Shown: positions 1 through 4,625 of the stretch, piece after piece | Numbering within the stretch: position 1 is the first letter of the stretch | Layout: each line of letters opens with the position of its first letter | Origin: Solirubrobacteraceae bacterium | Lineage (GTDB): Bacteria > Actinomycetota > Thermoleophilia > Solirubrobacterales > Solirubrobacteraceae | DNA length: 5,202 nt | Reading direction: 5' to 3' | NCBI GenBank assembly: GCA_030447005.1 | Contig: JAUJME010000129.1 | Location: 1 to 5,202, forward strand | Position numbers and translations under genes: made by a program | Notes under the pieces: generated by a model | Databases searched by the model: none | The model's input: the letters and a program-made list of their open reading frames with translations, nothing else | Told to the model about the DNA's origin: nothing

Positions 1-472
1 CCGTGCGCAGGTGCGCGGCGTCGCCCTCGAGCGCCGCGGACTCCGTCTCGCGCGCACAGCGGTAGAGGTAGGTCGAGACCACGAGGTTGACGGCGGCGGC
101 GAAGCCGATCACGCCGATGCCGAAGCCGAGCGCCTTGATCTCGTTCCCCTCGACGAGGTGGCGGACCGACGTGTAGACGATCACGCCCGAGCCGACCAGG
201 ATCAGCATCCCCTCCACCCCGGCCGCGACGTTCTCGAACTTCTCGTGGCCGTAGCGGTGCTCGGCGTCGGCGGGCTGCTCGGCCTCCCGCACGGAGAAGT
301 ACGCGATCAGCGACGCGAGCAGGTCGACGGCGGAGTGGATCGCCTCGGTGAGGATGGCCACCGAGCCGGTGATGGCGCCCGCGACGAGCTTGAGCAGGAT
401 GAGCGCGGAGTTCGACGCGATCGACAGGGCGGCCGCGCGGGTGCGCGGGCCCTCGCTCAGGCGCTCAGCCAT
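1..472 (-). CDS. Cation diffusion facilitator (CDF) family metal transporter, N-terminal part (truncated by window edge)
   Basis: Reading leftward from the ATG at 470-472 gives 157 residues with no stop before the window ends. This is a CDF-family inner-membrane transporter, a family that exports divalent metals such as Zn, Fe, Mn or Co in exchange for protons. Visible are a short basic/polar N-terminus (1-15), TM1 around 16-37 and TM2 around 38-60 with the HxxxD metal motif at H46-D50. The cytoplasmic loop carries HRYGHEKFE (72-80), a family hallmark. TM3 lies around 84-104, TM4 around 116-137, and TM5 begins with D151 and H154; the next aspartate would fall just outside. The HxxxD pair in TM2, rather than DxxxD, is typical of Zn-type members, but the metal cannot be assigned from half a protein. 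The start lies 16 nt inside the end of rdgB and has no good Shine-Dalgarno, suggesting coupled translation. The C-terminal cytoplasmic domain is not in the window. Confidence 0.93.
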   Translation of the reverse strand, partial: MAERLSEGPRTRAAALSIASNSALILLKLVAGAITGSVAILTEAIHSAVDLLASLIAYFSVREAEQPADAEHRYGHEKFENVAAGVEGMLILVGSGVIVYTSVRHLVEGNEIKALGFGIGVIGFAAAVNLVVSTYLYRCARETESAALEGDAAHLRT

Positions 473-1026
473 GCCTGCAGCGCCCGCGCGGCGCGGCCGC
501 GATGGGAGATCGCGTCCTTCTCGACCGGCGTCAGCTCGGCCATCGTCCGCTCCCCGCCGTGCTCGGCCGGGAGGAAGACCGGGTCGTAGCCGAAGCCGTC
601 GGCGCCACGGGCCTCCGGGGCCATCGTGCCCCGGCACTCGCCCTCGAAGAGGGTCTCGCCGCCGTCAGGGCCGACGTGGGCGATCACGCAGACGTAGCGC
701 AGGCCCGTGCCGGGCGGCGCCTCGGCGCGCAGCTTGGCGAGGTTCTCGGGGTCGGTGGCGGCCGGGCCGGCGTAGCGGGCCGAGCGCACGCCGGGGCGCC
801 CGCCGAGCGCCTCGGCCTCGATCCCGGAGTCGTCGGCCACCGCCGCGGCGCCGGTGGCCGCGGCCGCGGCGCGGGCCTTGATGAGCGCGTTGGCCGCGTA
901 GGTCTCCCCCGTCTCGGGCGGAAGCTCGACGTCGGCGGGGAGCGGGCGCAGCCGGACGCCGCCGCCGAGCATCCGCTCGAGCTCACGCAGCTTGTGCGCG
1001 TTGCGGGAGGCGAGCACGAGCTCCAC
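457..1026 (-). CDS. rdgB: XTP/dITP diphosphatase (RdgB/HAM1 family non-canonical purine NTP pyrophosphatase)
   Basis: This 189-residue protein is the usual size for the RdgB/Ham1 (ITPase) family. The family hydrolyses dITP, ITP and XTP to the monophosphate and pyrophosphate in the cytoplasm, keeping deaminated purines out of DNA and RNA. Family motifs appear in order: the N-terminal SRNAHKLRELE (7-17, with the S-x-N-x-x-K signature), YAANALIKA (43-51), the acidic ADDSGIEAEAL (64-73, D65/D66 as likely metal and catalytic acids), GRPGVRSARYAG (76-87), GFGYDPVF (144-151), MAEL (162-165), K170 and SHRGRA (174-179). All expected active-site positions look intact. The start is a GTG at 1024-1026, only 3 nt after the rph stop. 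No strong Shine-Dalgarno is visible, so translation probably depends on ribosomes leaving rph. Its end overlaps the following CDF start. The rph-rdgB order matches that seen in mycobacteria and many other actinobacteria. Confidence 0.97.
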   Translation of the reverse strand: MELVLASRNAHKLRELERMLGGGVRLRPLPADVELPPETGETYAANALIKARAAAAATGAAAVADDSGIEAEALGGRPGVRSARYAGPAATDPENLAKLRAEAPPGTGLRYVCVIAHVGPDGGETLFEGECRGTMAPEARGADGFGYDPVFLPAEHGGERTMAELTPVEKDAISHRGRAARALQAWLSA

Positions 1027-1037
1027 GGGCTAGCCCG
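1026..1037. repeat. 12-bp perfect palindrome at the rph/rdgB junction
   Basis: CGGGCTAGCCCG is a perfect 12-bp palindrome. In the minus-strand mRNA it would place the rph TAG stop in a small loop, with the last paired base being the first base of the rdgB GTG start. The stem is only 4 bp, so any effect on coupling is speculative. Confidence 0.4.
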
Positions 1038-1770
1038 GCGCGGCGGCGGCGACGGCGGCGGCCTGCGCGGCCCGCAGCCCCTCGATCCCCCGCTGGGCGA
1101 GCGCCAGCAGGTCGTCGAGGTGCGCCCGCGAGAGCGGCGTGCGCTCGGCGGTGGCCTGGACCTCGACGAGCCCGCCGTCGCCCGTCATCACCACGTTGGC
1201 GTCGACCTCGGCCGTCGAGTCCTCCGGGTAGTCGAGGTCGAGCAGCGGCACGCCGCCGACGATCCCGCAGGAGACCGCCGCCACCGTGCCGGTGAGGGGG
1301 AGCCGCTCGAGCCGGCCCTCCTCCATGAGCCGGCGGAAGGCCAGCTCGAGCGCGACGTAGCCGCCGGTGATCGACGCGCAGCGGGTGCCGCCGTCGGCCT
1401 CGAGCACGTCGCAGTCGATGTAGACGGTCCGCTCGCCGAGGGCCTCGAAGTCGACCACCCCGCGCAGCGAGCGCCCGATCAGGCGCTGGATCTCGACCGT
1501 GCGGCCGTCGGGGCGGCCCTTGGAGACGTCGCGCTGCTTGCGGTCGCCCGTGGAGGCGGGCAGCATCCCGTACTCGGCGGTCGCCCAGCCGCGGCCCTTG
1601 CCGGCCATCCAGCGCGGGACGGACTCCTGCACCGACGCGGTGCAGATCACCCGCGTGCCGCCCTCGGAGATGAGCGCCGAGCCCGTGGCCGAGCGCATGA
1701 AGTGCGGCTCGATGGTCACCGGGCGCAGGTCGCCCGGCCCGCGGCCGCCGGAGCGCTCGGGAGCGCTCAC
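1030..1770 (-). CDS. rph: Ribonuclease PH
   Basis: A GTG start at 1768-1770 gives 246 residues, the normal RNase PH length. RNase PH is a phosphorolytic 3'-to-5' exoribonuclease that trims the 3' ends of tRNA precursors, acting in the cytoplasm as a ring of dimers (hexamer). Hallmarks include LRPVTIEPHF (15-24), GGTRVICTASV (37-47), VPRWMAGKGRGW (51-62), TAEYGMLPAST (64-74), GRTVEIQRLIGR (89-100), DCDVLEADGGTRCASITG (119-136), and LDLDYPEDSTAEVDANVVMT (177-196) with the conserved acidic residues D178/D184/D190. GGTR at 127-130 matches the phosphate-binding signature. The frame stays open far upstream through murI, but homology begins only here, and the GTG overlaps the murI TGA by 4 nt (GTGA), which supports this start. 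The tail is Ala-rich (236-244). An 18-nt tandem palindrome covers the start codon region. Confidence 0.97.
   Translation of the reverse strand: MSAPERSGGRGPGDLRPVTIEPHFMRSATGSALISEGGTRVICTASVQESVPRWMAGKGRGWATAEYGMLPASTGDRKQRDVSKGRPDGRTVEIQRLIGRSLRGVVDFEALGERTVYIDCDVLEADGGTRCASITGGYVALELAFRRLMEEGRLERLPLTGTVAAVSCGIVGGVPLLDLDYPEDSTAEVDANVVMTGDGGLVEVQATAERTPLSRAHLDDLLALAQRGIEGLRAAQAAAVAAAAPG
1751..1768. repeat. Tandem 8-bp palindrome at the murI/rph junction
   Basis: GAGCGCTC, itself a perfect palindrome, occurs at 1751-1758 and again at 1761-1768, two bases apart. On the minus-strand mRNA the pair can fold into a 7-bp stem with a 4-nt loop. That stem would include the last base of the rph GTG start and the last two bases of the murI TGA stop. 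It may modulate coupling, but it could also be chance in GC-rich coding DNA (it encodes Ser-Ala-Pro-Glu-Arg-Ser). Confidence 0.5.
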
Positions 1771-2663
1771 GCCGCTCCCCCCGCCGCCACGCGCGCGCCC
1801 AGCTCGACGTGGTCGACGTCGCCGAGCGGCATCTGCAGGAAGCGGGTGCCGAGCGCGCGGAACGCCTCGGGATCTCCCGTGCAGAGGAACCCGTAGGCGC
1901 CCTCGCCCTCGTTGGGCGAGGCGAGGTCGCGCGCCGCCAGCGCGCACTCGACGCGACGCGCGATCGCCGCGCCCGGCGTGATCAGCGTCACCCGCGGGCC
2001 GAGCATCCGCTGCAGCAGCGGCCGCACGAGGGGGTAGTGCGTGCAGCCGAGGATCACCGTGTCCACCCCGGCCGCCTTGAGCGGCTCGCAGTACTCGCGG
2101 ACCGTGTCGACGACGCCCTCGTCGAACGGGAAGCCGCCCTGGATGATCGGCGCGAGGTCGGGGCACGGGACGCTCTCGAGCGCGATGTGCGGATCGGCGG
2201 CCTGCAGCGCGCGCTCGTAGGCGCCGCTGGCCACCGTGGCCGGCGTGGCCAGCAGCCCGACGCTGCCGGTGTGCGTCGCCACCACCGCCGCCTGCGCCTC
2301 CGGCGCGACGACCGCGATGACGTCGACGGTCCCCGGCGCCTCGAAGCGCTCGCGCAGCGCGGGCAGCGCCGCCGCGGTCGCCGAGTTGCACGCCACCACC
2401 AGCAGCTTCGCCCCGCGCGCGACGAGCTCCTCGCCGATCTCGAGCGAGAACGCCTCGAGCTCCTCGGGCGCGCGCACGCCGTAGGGGAAGCGCGCCGTGT
2501 CGCCCAGGTACAGGAAGTCCTCGTGCGGGAGCGACACGAGCAGCTCGTGCAGGACGGTCAGCCCGCCCACGCCGGAGTCGAACACCCCGACGGGCCGGCG
2601 GCGCTGCGCTTCGTGGCCTGGTGACGGGGCGGGCACGCCCTGAGTCTCGCACGCCCGGCGCAC
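1767..2663 (-). CDS. murI: Glutamate racemase
   Basis: Glutamate racemase interconverts L- and D-glutamate without a cofactor, supplying D-glutamate for the peptidoglycan stem peptide. The 298-residue reading has the family signatures: PVGVFDSGVGGLTVL (24-38, with D29-S30), YLGDTARFPYG (52-62), VVACNSATA (89-97) with catalytic C92, and LGCTHYPL (205-212) with the second catalytic cysteine C207 followed by T208-H209. Both cysteines of the two-base mechanism are present, so the enzyme should be active. The residues before the core (1-23) are Arg/Pro-rich and longer than usual. A second in-frame GTG at 2634-2636 would give 289 residues and is an equally good start, since neither GTG has a convincing Shine-Dalgarno. 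The gene lies 21 nt after the pilin-like stop (from the upstream GTG) and overlaps rph by 4 nt. In mycobacteria an Rv1339-like hydrolase gene sits between murI and rph; here they abut directly. Confidence 0.96.
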   Translation of the reverse strand: MRRACETQGVPAPSPGHEAQRRRPVGVFDSGVGGLTVLHELLVSLPHEDFLYLGDTARFPYGVRAPEELEAFSLEIGEELVARGAKLLVVACNSATAAALPALRERFEAPGTVDVIAVVAPEAQAAVVATHTGSVGLLATPATVASGAYERALQAADPHIALESVPCPDLAPIIQGGFPFDEGVVDTVREYCEPLKAAGVDTVILGCTHYPLVRPLLQRMLGPRVTLITPGAAIARRVECALAARDLASPNEGEGAYGFLCTGDPEAFRALGTRFLQMPLGDVDHVELGARVAAGGAA

Positions 2664-2684
2664 CCGCCGCTCGCGCCGCGCCGC

Positions 2685-2903
2685 CTACTCGCCGCCGACG
2701 CTGTTGATCGCCCCGCGCAGCTTCTTGACCACCGCCGTGGCGATCGACTTGTCGTCGGAGAAGCCGCCCGACGCCTTGACGACCCCCGCCATCACCACCG
2801 CGATGAGCAGGATCAGGCCGACGTACTCGACCGTCCCCTGGCCCCGCTCGCGCCCCAGCGCCAGCCACGCGGCGTGCGCGCGGCCCATCAGCTCGTAGCC
2901 CAT
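2685..2903 (-). CDS. Small Flp-family type IVb pilin-like protein
   Basis: The 72-residue product has the shape of a Flp/Tad (type IVb) prepilin: a short basic leader with GRERG at 17-21, the GQGTVEY box at 21-27, then one hydrophobic helix (about 27-43) and a small polar C-terminus. Cutting by a prepilin peptidase after G21 would put glutamate E26 at mature position +5 and Y27 at +6, the classic Flp E-Y arrangement. Such proteins insert in the inner membrane and, where a Tad system exists, assemble into thin pili. No Tad ATPase, TadB/C, TadE or prepilin peptidase gene is in the window, so assembly is unproven. The ATG at 2901-2903 is chosen over upstream in-frame starts because a GGGAGG Shine-Dalgarno lies 10 nt before it and upstream residues are low-complexity Arg/Gly. 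M6 is a less likely alternative start. The gene is first in the leftward operon, 21 nt before murI. Confidence 0.82.
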   Translation of the reverse strand: MGYELMGRAHAAWLALGRERGQGTVEYVGLILLIAVVMAGVVKASGGFSDDKSIATAVVKKLRGAINSVGGE

Positions 2904-2913
2904 CTCCCTGCCA

Positions 2914-2919
2914 CCTCCC
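2914..2919 (-). promoter_or_regulatory. Shine-Dalgarno site of the pilin-like gene
   Basis: The minus strand reads GGGAGG, complementary to the 16S rRNA tail, 10 nt before the ATG at 2901-2903. It is the strongest ribosome binding site in the leftward gene string and decides the start of the pilin-like gene. Confidence 0.75.
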
Positions 2920-2927
2920 GGCTCGCT

Positions 2928-2959
2928 TCCCCCGCCGCATCGGCGGAGCTCGCGGGGGA
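2928..2959. repeat. Inverted repeat with two competing hairpins in the pilin leader
   Basis: TCCCCCGC (2928-2935) and GCGGGGGA (2952-2959) are perfect 8-bp complements with a 16-nt loop. Inside, CCGCCG (2932-2937) and CGGCGG (2941-2946) form a second perfect 6-bp stem with a CAT loop. The two stems share bases 2932-2935, so only one can form at a time. The element sits 24-56 nt upstream of the pilin-like start, just before its Shine-Dalgarno. It could be a leader switch, an operator, or chance in GC-rich DNA. Confidence 0.5.
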
Positions 2960-3031
2960 GTCTCGGGCCGCGCCCGCACACGGCGAAAGACGCGCCTGTG
3001 ACGGATCTGCGACAACCTCGCGCCGAAAGCG

Positions 3032-3964
3032 ATGCGCGTCCTCATGGTCACCAACCTGCACCCGTCCGCCGCGCGCCCGGAGCACGGCCGCTTCGTGTAC
3101 GACCAGGTGCAGGCGCTGCGCCGGCGCGGCGACGTCGAGCTCGAGCTCTTCACCTTCGGGACGGGCCTACGGGCCTATCCGGCCGCCGCGCGCGAGCTGC
3201 GCCGCCGCTACCGCGGCGAGTCCTTCGACGTCGTCCACGCCCACTTCGGCCTGTGCGCGTGGCCGGCGCTCGCCGCGCGGTCCGGGCCCGTGGTCGTGAC
3301 CCTGCACGGCAACGACCTCTTCCACCCGCGCTCGAGCCGGATCACCCGCGCCGCGCTCCCGCTCGTGGCCCTGCCCGCGACCGTCTCGCGCGAGTTCTCC
3401 CGCCTCGTCCCGGGCGCGGGGCGCGCCCGGCGGGTCGCCGTCCTGCCGATGGGCATCGACCTCGAGCGCTTCCGTCCCATCTCGCGCGCGCACGCGCGAG
3501 AGCGCCTCGGGCTCGACCCGGACGCGCCGTGCCTCCTGTTCCCGCACGATCCCTCGCGCGCGCTCAAGCGCCACGACCGCGCCAGGGCGGTCGCCGGCGA
3601 CGTCCCGCTGCTGACGCTCGGCCGCGTGCACCCCGAGGAGGTCCCCTACTGGCACAACGCGGCCAACGCCGTCCTCGTCCCCTCCCAGGCCGAGGGCTTC
3701 GGGCTGGCGGTGATCGAGGCGACCGCGTGCGACGTGCCGGCCTTCGGGACGCCGGTCGGGATCCACCCCGTCGCGCTCGGGGGGATCGCGGGAAGCCTGT
3801 GCGCACCGTTCGACGCCGCGGCGTGGCGGGCGGCGCTCGAGCCGCATCTCGCCGATCCGGACCCCCGCGTCGACGGCCGCGCGCGGGCGGAGCTGTTCGG
3901 CGCCGACCGGATGGCCGGCCGCCTCGTGGCCGCGTGGCGCGGGGTCGCCCGGGACGGCGGATGA
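3032..3964 (+). CDS. Glycosyltransferase, GT-B fold, family 4-like
   Basis: The 310-residue product is a compact GT4-type glycosyltransferase, transferring a sugar from a nucleotide-sugar donor to an unknown acceptor (glycan, lipid or small molecule). The N-terminal Rossmann-like half opens with MRVLMVTNLHPS (1-12) and GRFVYDQVQALRRRGD (19-34), the standard acceptor-side start. It continues through FDVVHAHFG (65-73) and VVVTLHGNDL (87-96). A linker with VLPMGIDLERF (137-147) leads to the donor half, which has FPHDPSRALKRHDRA (170-184, with a candidate diphosphate-binding R/K pair) and EGFGLAVIEA (221-230), the E-x7-E motif with E221 and E229. No signal peptide or TM helix is visible, so it is cytosolic or peripheral. 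It is shorter than the 350-400 residues typical of GT4. The ATG at 3032 fits the family N-terminus although its Shine-Dalgarno is weak. The stop TGA overlaps the start of a mini-ORF. Confidence 0.92.
   Translation: MRVLMVTNLHPSAARPEHGRFVYDQVQALRRRGDVELELFTFGTGLRAYPAAARELRRRYRGESFDVVHAHFGLCAWPALAARSGPVVVTLHGNDLFHPRSSRITRAALPLVALPATVSREFSRLVPGAGRARRVAVLPMGIDLERFRPISRAHARERLGLDPDAPCLLFPHDPSRALKRHDRARAVAGDVPLLTLGRVHPEEVPYWHNAANAVLVPSQAEGFGLAVIEATACDVPAFGTPVGIHPVALGGIAGSLCAPFDAAAWRAALEPHLADPDPRVDGRARAELFGADRMAGRLVAAWRGVARDGG
3480..3501. repeat. 9-bp inverted repeat with alternating CG tract inside the glycosyltransferase gene
   Basis: TCTCGCGCG and CGCGCGAGA flank a CGCA loop, a perfect 9-bp stem inside the coding region (around Ser151-Glu157). 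Bases 3483-3498 alternate pyrimidine and purine, a sequence type able to adopt Z-DNA. It lies mid-gene, so it is not a terminator. Confidence 0.4.
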
Positions 3965-3990
3965 CCGCCCCGCCGGTACCCTTCACATGA
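3961..3990 (+). other. Nine-codon bridging mini-ORF between the glycosyltransferase and the zinc-ribbon gene
   Basis: ATG at 3961-3963 overlaps the glycosyltransferase stop (ATGA), opens a 9-residue frame reading MTAPPVPFT, and stops with a TGA at 3988-3990 that overlaps the ATG of the next gene (again ATGA). The arrangement would let a ribosome terminate and restart twice, coupling two genes separated by a 22-bp gap. There is no other evidence of translation, and the peptide may have no function of its own. Confidence 0.3.
3975..3982 (+). promoter_or_regulatory. Possible -10 element (GGTACCCT) before the first zinc-ribbon gene
   Basis: TACCCT fits the TANNNT -10 consensus of actinobacterial housekeeping sigma factors. 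It ends 4 nt before the first ATG (3987) and 10 nt before the second in-frame ATG (3993). Neither distance is ideal for leaderless transcription, and no clear -35 was found. Reported because the gene lacks a Shine-Dalgarno. Confidence 0.22.
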
Positions 3991-4625
3991 GCATGAGCGC
4001 TCTGCTCCGACGCCTGCGGCCCGCCCGCCCCGCCCCCGAGGCGACCGCGGAGGACGAGACCCGCACCCTTCCCGAGACTCCGCCCGCCGAGCCGGAGGCC
4101 CCGGGCCCGCCGGCCGGCATCGCGCCCGAGGACCTCATCGGCGAGCGCCCCGACACGCGCCGGCGCGGCCGCCTGCGCCGCCGGCTGCGCCACCTGCGCC
4201 AGATCCGCGAGCTGATGCTGCGCGACCTCGGCGGGATCGCCTACGAGATCCACCGCGCGCCCGCCGGCGACGACGGCGCTCGCGCGCAGGGGCTGCGCGT
4301 GTTGGAGGGCAAGCTCGAGCGCCTCGTGGGCCTCGACGCGGAGCGGCGCGAGCTCGAGGTCGAACTCGGCGACGTCCGTGCCGAGACGGTGCTGCGGGAG
4401 TCCGGCGTCGGGGGCGCGTGCCCGGCCTGCGGGGAGTACTTCGCCTCGGACGCGCACTTCTGCGCGAACTGCGGGACGCGGGTCGACGGGACGGCGGCGT
4501 CCGCGCCGACCGAGCCGGCCGAGACCGTCGCGGAGGCTGCGCCCGAGCCCGCCCGGCCGGCGTCCGGGGAGCCCGCGCCGGAGCCCACGCCGGTCGACGA
4601 GCCGGTCACCGAGGTGCGCTCCTGA
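3987..4625 (+). CDS. Zinc-ribbon protein with basic helical and coiled core, function unknown
   Basis: The 212-residue protein has no signal peptide or membrane helix. Its layout is a short basic start (1-13), a Pro/Glu/Ala-rich disordered stretch (14-46), a strongly basic segment (57-72), and a conserved-looking helix RELMLRDLGGIAYEIHR (74-90). A charged helical, possibly coiled-coil, region follows (100-138, rich in Leu/Glu/Arg), then a four-cysteine zinc ribbon at C145-x2-C148-x10-C159-x2-C162 and an acidic Pro/Ala/Glu tail (168-212). From memory, the LRDLGG-Y-E-HR helix recurs in proteins of Thermoleophilia, but I cannot name a described family. The basic patch could bind nucleic acid or acidic lipid (inference). 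ATG 3987 overlaps the preceding mini-ORF stop; a second ATG at 3993 is equally possible, and neither has a Shine-Dalgarno. The next gene begins directly after the TGA (zero spacing), so the two are probably co-translated. Confidence 0.85.
   Translation: MSMSALLRRLRPARPAPEATAEDETRTLPETPPAEPEAPGPPAGIAPEDLIGERPDTRRRGRLRRRLRHLRQIRELMLRDLGGIAYEIHRAPAGDDGARAQGLRVLEGKLERLVGLDAERRELEVELGDVRAETVLRESGVGGACPACGEYFASDAHFCANCGTRVDGTAASAPTEPAETVAEAAPEPARPASGEPAPEPTPVDEPVTEVRS
4611..4616 (+). promoter_or_regulatory. Shine-Dalgarno site of the membrane zinc-ribbon gene
   Basis: GAGGTG lies inside the end of the preceding gene, 9 nt before the ATG at 4626, at good spacing for initiation. It supports that start and independent loading of ribosomes in addition to coupling. 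Confidence 0.6.

Larger units (their letters stand above)
2904..3031. promoter_or_regulatory. Divergent intergenic region between the pilin operon and the glycosyltransferase
   Basis: These 128 bp separate two divergently oriented gene strings and must hold or adjoin promoters for both. I see no convincing -35/-10 pair on either strand. The plus strand contains no TA dinucleotide here at all, so no TANNNT-type -10. On the minus strand a TTGTCG (3010-3015) could be a -35, but its expected -10 (CGTCTT) is poor. CGAAAG occurs twice (2984-2989 and 3024-3029). The glycosyltransferase has only a weak GAAAG at 3025-3029, too close to its ATG to be a good ribosome binding site. Confidence 0.6.

Noticed and set aside
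502..1896. 464-codon open frame on the plus strand opposite rdgB and rph
   Set aside because: Antisense shadow of real genes in very GC-rich DNA; composition is low-complexity Arg/Gly/Ala/His with no recognisable domain.
1809..2624. 271-codon open frame on the plus strand opposite murI
   Set aside because: Mirror of the murI codon bias; Arg/His/Asp-rich with no motif or ribosome binding site.
2928..2959. Inverted repeat as a rho-independent terminator
   Set aside because: No T-run follows on either strand and it lies between divergent gene starts, not after a gene end.
2904..2981. N-terminal extension of the pilin-like protein to an upstream start at 2981
   Set aside because: The added 26 residues are Arg/Gly-rich low-complexity and would overrun the hairpin and Shine-Dalgarno that fit the ATG at 2903.
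1771..3153. Long open frame upstream of rph in the same frame, running through murI and the pilin-like gene
   Set aside because: The upstream part is Arg/Ala/Gly-rich out-of-frame reading of murI, which has clear catalytic motifs in its own frame. RNase PH similarity begins only near the GTG at 1770.
3564..4457. 297-codon open frame on the minus strand across the glycosyltransferase end and first zinc-ribbon gene
   Set aside because: Arg-rich shadow that crosses two plus-strand genes and shows no recognisable motif.
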